Shown here piece after piece: positions 25,712 to 33,355 of a DNA stretch of 35,572 nt. The notes under the pieces are model-generated. The model searched no databases and had not been told where the DNA came from. It worked only from the letters and a program-made list of their open reading frames with translations. How positions within the stretch are numbered: position 1 is the stretch's first letter; the number at the start of each line of letters is the position of its first letter. This DNA is from JAJPGZ01 sp041167105 (lineage in GTDB: Bacteria > Verrucomicrobiota > Verrucomicrobiia > Chthoniobacterales > UBA10450): NCBI GenBank assembly GCA_041167105.1, contig JBEEGX010000046.1, positions 1-35,572 of the forward strand, given 5' to 3'. The position numbers were made by a program, and so were the translations under genes.

Positions 25712-26797
25712 CTAGTCGCCGAATGAAATATCGACGTCGCGCGCGGTCTGCACCATCTCGCCGTTAGGCGGGACGAGACGCAATCGATTCACCGCGTCCG
25801 CGATCGGCACATGTCGCACCTGATAATTTTGGTAGCTCACCATCGATCCGAAATGTCCTTCGTTCGCGAGCTGCACTGCTTTCACGCCGAAACGCGTGCC
25901 GAGAATGCGATCGAGCGTCGTCGGCGGACCGCCGCGTTGCAAATGTCCGAGCACGCATGCGCGCGTTTCTTTTCCGGTGCGCTGCGCAATTTCGTGCGCC
26001 ACGATTTCGCCGATGCCGCCAAGTTTAAATTCGCCGCCGTGCGTTTCGCGTTTGATCTGCTGTCCGTCCCGCGCCTTCGCGCCTTCCGCGACGACGACGA
26101 GCGTGCCGAGATCGCCATGCGCGCCGCGCTGTTTGATCGCGGCCGCGATGCGATCGTAATCGAACGGAATCTCCGGGATCAAAATGATATCGGCGCCGCC
26201 GGCGACGCCGCCGTGCAGCGCGATCCATCCCGCGTGCCGGCCCATCACTTCGACGACCATGACGCGCTTGTGACTCGTCGCGGTCGTGTGCAATCGGTCG
26301 AGCGCGTCCATCACCATCGCGACCGCGGAATCAAAACCGAACGTCATCGCTGTCGCTTCGAGATCGTTGTCGATCGTTTTCGGAACGCCGATGCAATTGA
26401 TGCCCGCTTCCTGCAATTGCAGCGCCGTCACCATCGACCCGTCGCCGCCGACAATGACGAGCGCTTTCACATTGAGATCGTTCAACACCTTTTTCGCGTT
26501 CGCGATTACGTCCGCCGCAACCACCGCGCGATCGCCCGCGCCGATTTTCGCGATGAAATGTCCGCGGTTCGTCGTCCCGATGATTGTGCCGCCGAGCGCC
26601 ATGATCCCGTCGGTACCATGTCGATCTAAGATGATGTAATCGCCCGGCGGCAAAAGCCCTTCGAAGCCGTCTTTGAATCCGACCACTTCCCAACCGAGCT
26701 TTTCCGCCGCAAGCACGACACCGCGCAACACCGCGTTGAGACCGGGACAATCGCCGCCGCTCGTCAGTACGCCGATGCGCGTTTTCGTTTCGCTCAT
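25712..26797 (-). CDS. pfkA: 6-phosphofructokinase
   Basis: 361 residues. TSGGDCPGLNAVLRG at the N-terminus, VGGDGSM near 117-123, GVPKTIDNDLEAT with the catalytic Asp, and VMGRHAGWIALHGG are the PFK-A family signatures. The residue matching E. coli position 104 is Gly (GGDGS), typical of ATP-dependent enzymes. The residue at 124 is Lys (PKTIDND), common in pyrophosphate-dependent and mixed-group members. Established structure-function work links 104 to donor choice, so ATP is favoured. It catalyses fructose 6-phosphate to fructose 1,6-bisphosphate in glycolysis. The ATG directly abuts the TAG of the upstream carboxypeptidase gene (0-nt gap). Confidence 0.92.
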   Translation of the reverse strand: MSETKTRIGVLTSGGDCPGLNAVLRGVVLAAEKLGWEVVGFKDGFEGLLPPGDYIILDRHGTDGIMALGGTIIGTTNRGHFIAKIGAGDRAVVAADVIANAKKVLNDLNVKALVIVGGDGSMVTALQLQEAGINCIGVPKTIDNDLEATAMTFGFDSAVAMVMDALDRLHTTATSHKRVMVVEVMGRHAGWIALHGGVAGGADIILIPEIPFDYDRIAAAIKQRGAHGDLGTLVVVAEGAKARDGQQIKRETHGGEFKLGGIGEIVAHEIAQRTGKETRACVLGHLQRGGPPTTLDRILGTRFGVKAVQLANEGHFGSMVSYQNYQVRHVPIADAVNRLRLVPPNGEMVQTARDVDISFGD

Positions 26798-27733
26798 CTA
26801 CTGCAGCACTTTTTCCGGCGTCATCGGCTTGCCGCCGGCCGACCATTGATCGAACAACTGCCAGCCGCGTCCAAGCAAACCGGCACCTTCGCCGAAACGA
26901 TTCGTGCTGCCGAGCAAGACCACGATGATGTGACGCGGATACACGGACGTGTATTGACCCTGCTGCACCACTTCCGATTCGCGCCGCGCTGACAAAATCA
27001 GACACTCGCCCGCGCGCGCGGTCTTACCGGTCTTCACGCCGTCGATTCCGTGCGCGCCGACCAGCTCGTTCGTGTTCCGCAACATGTAGCTGCGTGTTTT
27101 GCCGGCGTGACGAAACGAAATTTGTCGCTCCTTTTGCGAAACATAAAACCGAAACGACGCCTTGTTCATCGCGTATCTCGTCAGGCGCGCCAGATCTTCC
27201 GCGGTCGAATACGGCTGCGAGCGTACGTTGTCGTCGATGCCGTGCGGATTGACGAAGCGCGTTTTCAACATCTTCAGATTTTGGGCGAGCGCGTTCATCT
27301 GCGTGACGAAAATGTCGACCGGTCCCATTTTTTTGTTGCCGCCGGCAATGTTGATTGTCGATCCAACATGTGCAGCCAAAGTGAACGCGGCGATGTTGTC
27401 CGATTGCACGAGCGCCGCGTACATGAGATCGCGTAAGGTAATCTGGTCGCCGGGCGAAAAGCCGATGTTGTTCTCCTGAATGCCGACGAACGCCTGCGGC
27501 GGAATGCTGACCACGGCGTCGAGCGCGCCATTCCCGCGTTTATCAGCCCAATCCAGCACCACGCACGCGGTCGCGACTTTCGTTAGGCTGCCGATCTGCC
27601 GTTTGTCCTTCGCGTTCGCGGCCTCGAGCACGTAACCCGATTTGTCGTCAATGATGATGTAAGCCTGCGCTGCGAGCGCGGATTGAGCGCAAAAAGCGAG
27701 CGTGGCAATTGCGAAAATACGTTTCGAGAACAT
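26798..27733 (-). CDS. D-alanyl-D-alanine carboxypeptidase (peptidase S11, PBP5/6-like)
   Basis: About 311 residues from the ATG giving MFSKRIFAIATLAFCAQSALA, a clear signal peptide. The open frame extends to 27808, but that extension precedes the signal peptide and is unlikely to be translated. The three active-site motifs are present: SLTK (SxxK) in QIGSLTKVATA, SDN in LVQSDNIAAF, and KTG in DGVKTGKTARAG. It trims the terminal D-Ala of peptidoglycan stem peptides in the periplasm. No obvious C-terminal amphipathic anchor or extra domain was seen. It is followed without a gap by pfkA. Confidence 0.9.
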   Translation of the reverse strand: MFSKRIFAIATLAFCAQSALAAQAYIIIDDKSGYVLEAANAKDKRQIGSLTKVATACVVLDWADKRGNGALDAVVSIPPQAFVGIQENNIGFSPGDQITLRDLMYAALVQSDNIAAFTLAAHVGSTINIAGGNKKMGPVDIFVTQMNALAQNLKMLKTRFVNPHGIDDNVRSQPYSTAEDLARLTRYAMNKASFRFYVSQKERQISFRHAGKTRSYMLRNTNELVGAHGIDGVKTGKTARAGECLILSARRESEVVQQGQYTSVYPRHIIVVLLGSTNRFGEGAGLLGRGWQLFDQWSAGGKPMTPEKVLQ

Positions 27734-27813
27734 CGCGCGGCATCTTAGCGGCACGCCGCAACCGCGCAAGCCTGCCCGCCGTAGCTTCAGCGGAGCTGGG
27801 ATCGACATCGTGC

Positions 27814-27823
27814 AAGATCGACA
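27814..27823 (+). repeat. AAGATCGACA motif copy upstream of the carboxypeptidase gene
   Basis: Exact 10-mer in the 171-nt gap and the only copy not followed by A or T (here G). A near copy, GGGATCGACA, starts 16 nt earlier at 27798. The rest of the gap holds the terminator at 27846-27879; no confident promoter was seen. Confidence 0.85.
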
Positions 27824-27845
27824 GTCCCGGTCGGACTGGCGTTTA

Positions 27846-27879
27846 ACAAAAACGGCGCCCGCTTTGCAGCGAGCGCCGT
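27846..27879 (-). terminator. Rho-independent terminator after the DUF4410 lipoprotein gene
   Basis: Stem ACGGCGC (27852-27858) / GCGCCGT (27873-27879) with a further GC-rich inner pairing. On the minus strand it is followed by GTTTTTGTT. It lies about 25 nt beyond the stop of the gene at 27905-28585. Confidence 0.75.
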
Positions 27880-27904
27880 CGTTAAGACAACAACAGCCGA
27901 AAAA

Positions 27905-28585
27905 TTATTGAAGCACCGGTGACGAACGTACCGCGTATCGATACGGATTTGCGCTCAGCGTGATGTAGATGCGCTCAGCCGCGTTGCGCAGATCGAAATG
28001 CGACGCTTTGCCGAGTCCGCTCGCGCGCAAGGTTCCATGCCGGCCCTGGTAACCACTGCCGCCGGCCATATCGAATTCGTAAACAACGCAGCCTTTATCC
28101 ACGTCCGTGATTTTCACATGCAACGCGAGAAACGAGCGGCCTGCGCCGAAGTTGCCGAAGAAGAAGCGGCCTAACGGGCTACCACCATCAACCGCGGTGA
28201 AATTTCCTTCCACCAGCCAGCCCGTGCGCGGCGCTTCGCTATCTTTCAAAATGCGAGCCGGCGCGATGCGTTCGAGCTCTTCCTTCAAATCTTGTGCGAA
28301 TTCCACCGGCGTTAGCGCTTTGCGGATCGGCATTTCGCCGTCGCTCGCCGCTTCGTCGCCTTGGAAAACGGCCGTGTCGATGCAGAACGGCCGAATGTAA
28401 ATGGCGCGCGGATCATGCGCACCCACGCCGCAGGTGGTGAAGTGCATACCCGACGCGACATCTTTCGCGTCGATGGCGGCACCGGTTCCGCACGAAGTCG
28501 CGACGTCTGTTTTCGTCACGTACATATCGGCGCAGGAGCAAAGCAGGATGCTGGAAGCAAAGGCGATGAGCGATTTCATAATCAT
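27905..28585 (-). CDS. Putative DUF4410-type lipoprotein
   Basis: 226 residues. The N-terminus, with IAFASSILLCSCADM, is a lipoprotein signal with Cys at or near residues 16-18; the start could be Met1 or Met3. The body has paired beta strands and short motifs resembling DUF4410: RAIYIRPFCIDTAVFQG, FAQDLKEELERIAPARIL, GWLVEGNFTAVDGGSPLGRFFFGNFGAGRSFLALHVKITD, and a C-terminal AAERIYITL. Function is unknown. It is probably anchored in the outer membrane. It is transcribed alone, with a terminator downstream and an 88-nt gap to the DUF2062 gene in which no confident promoter was identified. Confidence 0.7.
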   Translation of the reverse strand: MIMKSLIAFASSILLCSCADMYVTKTDVATSCGTGAAIDAKDVASGMHFTTCGVGAHDPRAIYIRPFCIDTAVFQGDEAASDGEMPIRKALTPVEFAQDLKEELERIAPARILKDSEAPRTGWLVEGNFTAVDGGSPLGRFFFGNFGAGRSFLALHVKITDVDKGCVVYEFDMAGGSGYQGRHGTLRASGLGKASHFDLRNAAERIYITLSANPYRYAVRSSPVLQ

Positions 28586-28673
28586 GAGTGCTGAATTCGT
28601 CCGACTCCGCTGAGCGAAGGCAGAACAAATCTTTAGGCGCTCTTTAATGCAACTCTCGTGCCGGACGGCCGAT

Positions 28674-29234
28674 TTATTCTGTCGACGAACGCGCCCGGCT
28701 CACCAGCATTCGGATAATGAAATACGTCAGCAGCGCCGACGGCAGCGCCAGCATGACCGACCCCACTAATGCCGGCCAGACGACCCGCATTAGAAAATGC
28801 CAATGCACGTAATCGCCAATCGCGAAATGATGAAACACCTTGTGCGCCGGTGGCCGTTGCAGGATCCAGCAGCCGATTTTGTATTCGAAAAAGTATACTG
28901 CCGGCATAGCGATAAAAAAGATGTCGTGCAAATTCGACGCAATCGCCGCCGCCACTTTGTTAGATCGACATATCCAGGCGAACGCAATTGAGAGCAGCGT
29001 TTTCAAACTGTAGAGCGGCGTGAATCCGAAAAACATTCCGATGGCACAGCCGAGCGCGACCGAGTGCGGCGTATCGTTGATCGCCATCAACGTCATGTGA
29101 TGATCGCTCAGCCATTGCTTGAATTGCGCGAGTGATCGCGGCAGACGCGGGCCGTAATGCGACGCAGGACTAGATGTCGATCTTGCGCCAGTCCGGCTCG
29201 GACTTGTCGATGTTTCGTCCACGCCTTCGACCAT
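28674..29234 (-). CDS. DUF2062 membrane protein
   Basis: 186 residues. DTPHSVALGCAIGMFFGFTPLYSLKTLLSIAFAW near residues 54-88 and SNKVAAAIASNLHD are characteristic of DUF2062. Hydrophobic segments at about 60-85, 95-120 and 150-178 indicate an inner-membrane protein. Its biochemical role is unknown; homologues are sometimes linked to envelope or polysaccharide functions, but nothing here settles that. The N-terminal 30 residues are Ser/Thr-rich and include an Arg-Ser-Thr-Ser encoded by a motif copy at 29175. It starts 3 nt after the DUF72 gene, so the two are likely co-transcribed. Confidence 0.8.
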   Translation of the reverse strand: MVEGVDETSTSPSRTGARSTSSPASHYGPRLPRSLAQFKQWLSDHHMTLMAINDTPHSVALGCAIGMFFGFTPLYSLKTLLSIAFAWICRSNKVAAAIASNLHDIFFIAMPAVYFFEYKIGCWILQRPPAHKVFHHFAIGDYVHWHFLMRVVWPALVGSVMLALPSALLTYFIIRMLVSRARSSTE

Positions 29235-29237
29235 AAA

Positions 29238-30158
29238 TCAAAATAGCTCCGCCGTCTGTGGCGGCAGATTCGTGATCTGTCCAAGCGCTTTGCGCAAACG
29301 CAACGCTGCCTGCGGCGCGTAATCGAGCGCGTTGTTATTGAAAACAATGTGCGCCTCCTTCGCTTCCCCCGCGAGTTTGCGGCTACGCTCCGCGACTTCC
29401 GCGATTTCTTTGGCGCTGTAATCGTAATGGAAACGCGTCGCCACCGTTTTGCCGGTCGTATACGCCTTCGCGTCGCGCCCGTGCAATCGCAGGTATGCCG
29501 CGGTGTCGTTCGTTACTTCATCGATGTCGCTCGGCATAATCGTGAAATGATCCGCCTGCGGCGCGTCCACGTTCACGAAAATCGCATCGTATTTCCGCAG
29601 AAATGCGATTGTCGATCTTAGGTGATCGCGAGTCGCCCAATTTCGATTCCGAAATTCGACGGCCGTCGGAAAATCGCTCAGCATTCCTAACAAGTCGTCC
29701 AGTTCGCTCAGTTGGTGTTTTCGCGGTGAAAATGCCGGCGAAAGCTGCAGCAAAAGCACGCCGAGTTTGTTGTCTCGTCGCAAGATCGACATCGTCGCCA
29801 AAAAAATCTTCAGCAGCTTCTCGCGCAGGTTCGGCGTCGCATTCACTCGCCCTTTCGCATCGATCTCCGCCATCCGCTGCAACTCCGGCGGAAGCAGTTT
29901 TGCCGGCGTCGAGTGAAACGAAAACAATTGATGCAACTTCACATCGAAGGTGAACTCGCTCGGCGTTTCCTTGCACCAACGCTCCACCGTCCGCGCGTCC
30001 GGCACCGAGTAGAACGTCGAGTTCACTTCGACCATTTCGAAATGCTGCGCGTACCACGCGAGCCGTTCGCCTGCTTTCATTTTCTTCGGATACCAGTGCG
30101 CGACAAATCCCGGATCGGACCAGCTCGCCGTCCCGACAAGAATTTTGTCTGCGCCCAT
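29238..30158 (-). CDS. DUF72 family protein
   Basis: 306 residues. ILVGTASWSDPGFVAHWYP at the start, YAQHFEMVEVNSTFYSVP, FDVKLHQLF, LGVLLLQLSPAFS, TAVEFRNRNW, and YLRLHGRDA near the end with FNNNALDYAP match DUF72, a TIM-barrel-like family of unknown activity. It is probably cytoplasmic. Three motif copies lie nearby or inside. It is divergent from the receiver gene; the 83-nt gap between them shows no confident promoter. Confidence 0.88.
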   Translation of the reverse strand: MGADKILVGTASWSDPGFVAHWYPKKMKAGERLAWYAQHFEMVEVNSTFYSVPDARTVERWCKETPSEFTFDVKLHQLFSFHSTPAKLLPPELQRMAEIDAKGRVNATPNLREKLLKIFLATMSILRRDNKLGVLLLQLSPAFSPRKHQLSELDDLLGMLSDFPTAVEFRNRNWATRDHLRSTIAFLRKYDAIFVNVDAPQADHFTIMPSDIDEVTNDTAAYLRLHGRDAKAYTTGKTVATRFHYDYSAKEIAEVAERSRKLAGEAKEAHIVFNNNALDYAPQAALRLRKALGQITNLPPQTAELF

Positions 30159-30241
30159 CGACTTTCATTTTCAGCCGCGCCGTGAATCTCTCAAATCATC
30201 TTCGCGCGCTGGCACGGAAGCTTCTGCATTTTCGGCAGGGT

Positions 30242-30613
30242 ATGAGGGTGCTGATTGCAGACGATCAACGAAGTGTCGGCACCACGCTCGCCGCGCTCGT
30301 CAGCCACTGCGACGCGGAAGTTGTCGAAGTCGTCAGCTCCGGCCTCGAAGCGATCCACGCGTATGCGAAACACAAACCCGATGTCGTGCTCATGGATTAT
30401 TGGATGCCGAAGCTAAACGGCGCGACCGCGTGCCGAAATATTCTCGCGAAAGATCCCGACGCGCGCGTCGTGCTCGTTTCCGGATTGTCGGGGCCGAACG
30501 AAGTGGCCGATTCCGGCGCGGCCGCGATGTTACCGAAGCCGATTGCGCTCGGGCGGCTGGCGGAAGTTTTGCACGCCGTCGCGAAACCGAGTGCGCGTTT
30601 CGCGCTTCACTAG
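30242..30613 (+). CDS. Single-domain response regulator (CheY-like receiver)
   Basis: 123 residues from the ATG giving MRVLIADDQ. An in-frame GTG at 30182 would add 20 residues that do not belong to the fold; a GGCAGGG lies just before the chosen ATG. Acidic Asp-Asp at residues 7-8, the phospho-acceptor Asp in VVLMDYWMP near 52, Ser in VLVSGLS and Lys in LPKP make a complete receiver. No output domain is present, so it acts through a partner protein or a phosphorelay. No histidine kinase is encoded nearby. The reverse strand carries no better gene. Confidence 0.85.
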   Translation: MRVLIADDQRSVGTTLAALVSHCDAEVVEVVSSGLEAIHAYAKHKPDVVLMDYWMPKLNGATACRNILAKDPDARVVLVSGLSGPNEVADSGAAAMLPKPIALGRLAEVLHAVAKPSARFALH

Positions 30614-30642
30614 CGCTCGCTTTAGAATTTGCTTCCCCGCGC

Positions 30643-30652
30643 AAGATCGACA
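30643..30652 (+). repeat. AAGATCGACA motif copy just upstream of tRNA-fMet
   Basis: Exact 10-mer ending 14 nt before the tRNA, in the 53-nt gap after the receiver gene. It lies in the probable promoter or leader of the tRNA. Confidence 0.85.
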
Positions 30653-30666
30653 TACTACTTTCAGAT

Positions 30667-30743
30667 CGCGGGGTGGAGCAGCCTGGTAGCTCGTCAGGCT
30701 CATAACCTGAAGGCCGCGGGTTCAAATCCCGCCCCCGCAACCA
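30667..30743 (+). tRNA. Initiator tRNA-Met (CAT)
   Basis: 77 nt with encoded CCA. The 5' end CGCGGGG pairs with CCCCGCA leaving the C1-A72 mismatch that marks initiator tRNA. The anticodon loop is CTCATAA. The D arm GGAGCAGCCTGGTAGCTC and the GGTTCAAATCC T arm are canonical and very close to E. coli fMet. Confidence 0.97.
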
Positions 30744-30749
30744 ATTTCC

Positions 30750-30776
30750 GCCGCTGCTTGCAGCGGCAATTTTTTT
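30750..30776 (+). terminator. Rho-independent terminator between the two tRNAs
   Basis: Stem GCCGCTG (30750-30756) / CAGCGGC (30761-30767) with loop CTTG, followed by AAT and a T run. It lies 7 nt after tRNA-fMet, so the two tRNAs are largely separate units. Confidence 0.8.
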
Positions 30777-30780
30777 GCGA

Positions 30781-30855
30781 TCCAGAGTAGCTCAGTGGTA
30801 GAGCGGTCGGCTGTTAACCGATTGGTCGTAGGTTCGAATCCTACCTCTGGAGCCA
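30781..30855 (+). tRNA. tRNA-Asn (GTT)
   Basis: 75 nt with encoded CCA. Acceptor TCCAGAG pairs with CTCTGGA. The anticodon loop is CTGTTAA, and the T arm contains GGTTCGAATCC. It ends 3 nt before the convergent xdhC stop. Confidence 0.97.
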
Positions 30856-30858
30856 ATT

Positions 30859-31662
30859 TTATTTTTCATCGCGCAAATTTCGCCCACTGTGTTTGCGCAA
30901 CACCGCCAGGATTTCGGCGAGAACACTGACCGCGATTTCCGCCGGCGAATCGGCGCCGATGTCGAGACCGAGCGGCGCGTAGACTTTCGCCAGTCGTTCC
31001 TTGTCGATCTTCAATTTTCGCAACTCGTCGAAAACGCGTTGCACTTTTCGCCGGCTCCCGATCATGCCGATGTAGCCTGCGCCTTTCGTTTTAACCGCGG
31101 CCGCTAATGCGACGCGATCGATCACGTAATTTCGGCTCACCAGCGCGATCGCTTCGTCATGCGCCCACTTTCGTTTGCCGATAAATTTTGCAACATCGAC
31201 ATCGTCCACTCGCTCCACCGCCTCCGGAAAGATCGACAATAACTCTTTGCGATCGTCCACCACCGTTACGTGCAAGCCGCATTCGAGCGCGAGTTTCGCA
31301 ATCGCCTGTGCGCAGTGGCCGGCGCCGATAAGGAAAATCGCTTCACGCAAAACCTGCGGCTCGATCAACACCGTCGATTCGCCGCCGCAAATTGCGCCGA
31401 ACGAGTCCGCAGCTTTCTCGTGCAGCGGATAAGTTTTCAACAATGGTTTCTTCGCGCGCATTTGTTGCTGCGCGTCTTTGATCACGAGCGATTCAAATTT
31501 TCCGCCACCGATCGTGCCGCTGATTTTTCCATCGGCATAAACGAGCATCTTCGCGCCGGCTTCGCGTGGGACCGAACCTTTCGCGGCGGCGACGGTGACG
31601 AGCGCGCATGCTTTGCGTTCACGGCGCGCGGCCGCGATTTCCTCGAGCAGCCAATCAGTCAT
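30859..31662 (-). CDS. xdhC: XdhC/CoxI-type molybdenum cofactor insertion protein
   Basis: 267 residues from the ATG at 31662, which overlaps the uricase stop by 8 nt; the open frame continues into uricase. The N-terminal XdhC domain has ACALVTVAAAKGSVPREAGAKMLV and GTIGGGKFE. The C-terminal Rossmann-like half has AIFLIGAGHCAQAIAKLA and GYIGMIGSRRKVQRVF. XdhC binds and sulfurates molybdenum cofactor before insertion into xanthine dehydrogenase. The linkage to uricase fits xanthine to urate to allantoin. Xanthine dehydrogenase subunits themselves are absent from the window. Confidence 0.9.
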   Translation of the reverse strand: MTDWLLEEIAAARRERKACALVTVAAAKGSVPREAGAKMLVYADGKISGTIGGGKFESLVIKDAQQQMRAKKPLLKTYPLHEKAADSFGAICGGESTVLIEPQVLREAIFLIGAGHCAQAIAKLALECGLHVTVVDDRKELLSIFPEAVERVDDVDVAKFIGKRKWAHDEAIALVSRNYVIDRVALAAAVKTKGAGYIGMIGSRRKVQRVFDELRKLKIDKERLAKVYAPLGLDIGADSPAEIAVSVLAEILAVLRKHSGRNLRDEK

Positions 31663-32500
31663 CGCGCGCGACGCTGCACTCGATCTGGCCATGCGGTTCG
31701 TCGATCGGAACGAACACTTCATTTTTATTTTCGAGACCGAACGGCGACAGGTCGATCAACAAGCAATGCTTGTTAGGCATGGCAAGATCGACATGTTCTA
31801 TTTCGCGGCACGCCGCCAATGCCGCCTCGCCCATTTGAAACAACGTCGTTTGCGCCGACGGCGAATAATTCTCCGCGAACGGTTTCATCATCGCCACAAT
31901 GATCGCTTCGTTCGCCGCGCGAAAGTCTTTCGGCTTCTCGCGAAAGCGCCACGTCGCGCTGAACGACGTTGCCAGAATGCGATCGCTCGTTTCGCGCAAT
32001 GTGGTGAACTCATCCCTTGGATATTTTTCGAAGCCGGAGCCGGTCGATTTCAAAATCACGAGGTCGCGAATGCCCGACTCAATCACGTGCGATTGTCGAT
32101 CTTGCGCGACGCGCGTGAACATTCGCGCATCGCCGCCACTCACGAACGAATGCGGGTGCGGCTTGCCGCCGATTTCCATTCGCCGCCACTCGCGCTCGGA
32201 GATATCGATCTTCGCGCGATTCACTTGTGTATATTTTTTGGCGAAATGTTCGCCGAGAAACATTGCGAAACGTTCGATCTCATCGCCGAGATGATCCTTC
32301 GCCAGCACATTCACCGTGTTCTTAATCGTGTCCGTCGCCACGACTTTGCTGTTGTCACCGCCGGTGTAAGACGTCTCGAAATCGCCCTCGAGTAACACCG
32401 CCACATCGACATCGCGGAGCCGATGCACGTCGCCGTCGCGCAAAACCTTGAGCACGCGCACGCGCGCTTTGCCGTAACGACTCGCGACCAGCTTCGCCAT
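31655..32500 (-). CDS. uox: Factor-independent urate oxidase (uricase)
   Basis: 281 residues, close to the usual 280-330. Two T-fold halves are visible. Signatures: FETSYTGGDNSKVVATDTIKNTVNVLAKDH (with the catalytic Thr), RAKIDISEREWRR, HPHSFVSGG, LKSTGSGFEKYPRDEFTTL, and PNKHCLLIDLSPFGLENKNEVFVP. It oxidises urate to 5-hydroxyisourate without a cofactor. It is divergent from uraD across a 37-nt gap; that short space must hold both start regions, and no clear promoter pair could be read. Confidence 0.95.
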   Translation of the reverse strand: MAKLVASRYGKARVRVLKVLRDGDVHRLRDVDVAVLLEGDFETSYTGGDNSKVVATDTIKNTVNVLAKDHLGDEIERFAMFLGEHFAKKYTQVNRAKIDISEREWRRMEIGGKPHPHSFVSGGDARMFTRVAQDRQSHVIESGIRDLVILKSTGSGFEKYPRDEFTTLRETSDRILATSFSATWRFREKPKDFRAANEAIIVAMMKPFAENYSPSAQTTLFQMGEAALAACREIEHVDLAMPNKHCLLIDLSPFGLENKNEVFVPIDEPHGQIECSVARDD

Positions 32501-32537
32501 TGCGCCGAATGCTTAATTCATTTACTCGGATAAGGCG

Positions 32538-33032
32538 ATGGTAAACGTCGAGCAGCTCAACGCGTTAGATCGACATGAGTTCGTCCGCACGCTCACACCT
32601 GTGTTCGAACATTCGCCCTGGATCGCTGCGCGCGCGCAGTCGAAGCAGCCATTCGCGAATCGCGCCGAACTTCACGCCGCGCTCTGCGACACGGTCATGA
32701 AAGCGAGCGACGACGAAAAACTTTGCCTCATCCGCGCGCATCCGGATCTGGTCGGCAATGCGACATTGACCTCCGAATCACAAAGCGAACAAGCCGCCGC
32801 CGGTCTGGGAAATCTTTCGCCTAACGAAGTCGCGCAGTTTCAGAAATATAACGCCGCCTACCGCGATCGTTTCGAATTTCCGTTCGTCATCTGCGCGCGC
32901 GAAAATAAAAAGGACGCAATCTTGAGCGCGTTCCCGCGGCGTTTACAAAACTCACGCGGACAGGAAATCGAAATCGCGCTGCGCGAGATTTTCAAAATCG
33001 CGGAACTGCGTTTGAAGGATTTGGTGGAATGA
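32538..33032 (+). CDS. uraD: OHCU decarboxylase
   Basis: 164 residues. The catalytic His is H68 in LIRAHPDLVG, followed by SEQAAAGL (E84) and YNAAYRDRFEFPFVICARE, the family core. It decarboxylates 2-oxo-4-hydroxy-4-carboxy-5-ureidoimidazoline to S-allantoin, the last urate-to-allantoin step. The gene overlaps uraH by 4 nt (ATGA). The start ATG at 32538 follows GGATAAGG, a weak Shine-Dalgarno site. Confidence 0.94.
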   Translation: MVNVEQLNALDRHEFVRTLTPVFEHSPWIAARAQSKQPFANRAELHAALCDTVMKASDDEKLCLIRAHPDLVGNATLTSESQSEQAAAGLGNLSPNEVAQFQKYNAAYRDRFEFPFVICARENKKDAILSAFPRRLQNSRGQEIEIALREIFKIAELRLKDLVE

Positions 33033-33355
33033 GCACGCTCACGACCCACGTTCTCGATCTTACGCGCGGCGCTCCGGCGCGCGGGATGACCATCGAACTT
33101 TGGTCGGTCGAACCAGCGCGCAAGATTAAAACCGTGCGCACGAACGATGATGGCCGCGTCGATTCGCCATTGCTTGCCGACAAGGAGATGGTCGCCGGAA
33201 CCTATGAGCTCGTCTTTTTCGTCGGCGATTATTTCGGAGAGAAGAAGTTTCTCGATCGCGTCCCGGTTCGTTTCACCATTTCGGACGCGACTGCGAAATA
33301 TCACGTTCCCCTGCTCGTCTCGCCATGGAGCTACACAACGTATCGCGGGAGTTAA
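33029..33355 (+). CDS. uraH: 5-hydroxyisourate hydrolase
   Basis: 108 residues, the standard transthyretin-like length. His7 in LTTHVLDL, GAPARGMTIELW, TNDDGR and the terminal SYTTYRGS are the diagnostic motifs of the tetrameric hydrolase. It hydrolyses 5-hydroxyisourate, the uricase product, to OHCU. The gene overlaps uraD by 4 nt and allantoicase by 31 nt. No signal peptide is present. Confidence 0.95.
   Translation: MSTLTTHVLDLTRGAPARGMTIELWSVEPARKIKTVRTNDDGRVDSPLLADKEMVAGTYELVFFVGDYFGEKKFLDRVPVRFTISDATAKYHVPLLVSPWSYTTYRGS

Noticed and set aside
25811..26629. Long open frame (272 codons) antisense to the phosphofructokinase gene
   Set aside because: The composition is His/Arg-rich and matches no family. 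It lies fully opposite a clear pfkA and is the usual antisense openness of GC-rich genes.
27734..27808. N-terminal extension of the D,D-carboxypeptidase
   Set aside because: It would bury the signal peptide; the internal ATG gives a normal secreted protein.
30182..30241. Upstream extension of the receiver-domain gene from a GTG
   Set aside because: The added 20 residues precede the first beta strand of the receiver fold, and a better ATG with GGCAGGG before it is at 30242.
3423..31793. Apparent pairing of GCCTAACGA-like and AAGATCGACA motifs (near 3430, 12400, 25035, 31780)
   Set aside because: About four close pairs are expected by chance from the two densities, so no linkage is claimed.
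31595..32395. 266-codon open frame antisense to uricase and xdhC
   Set aside because: It is a shadow of two well-supported genes, with no recognisable motifs.
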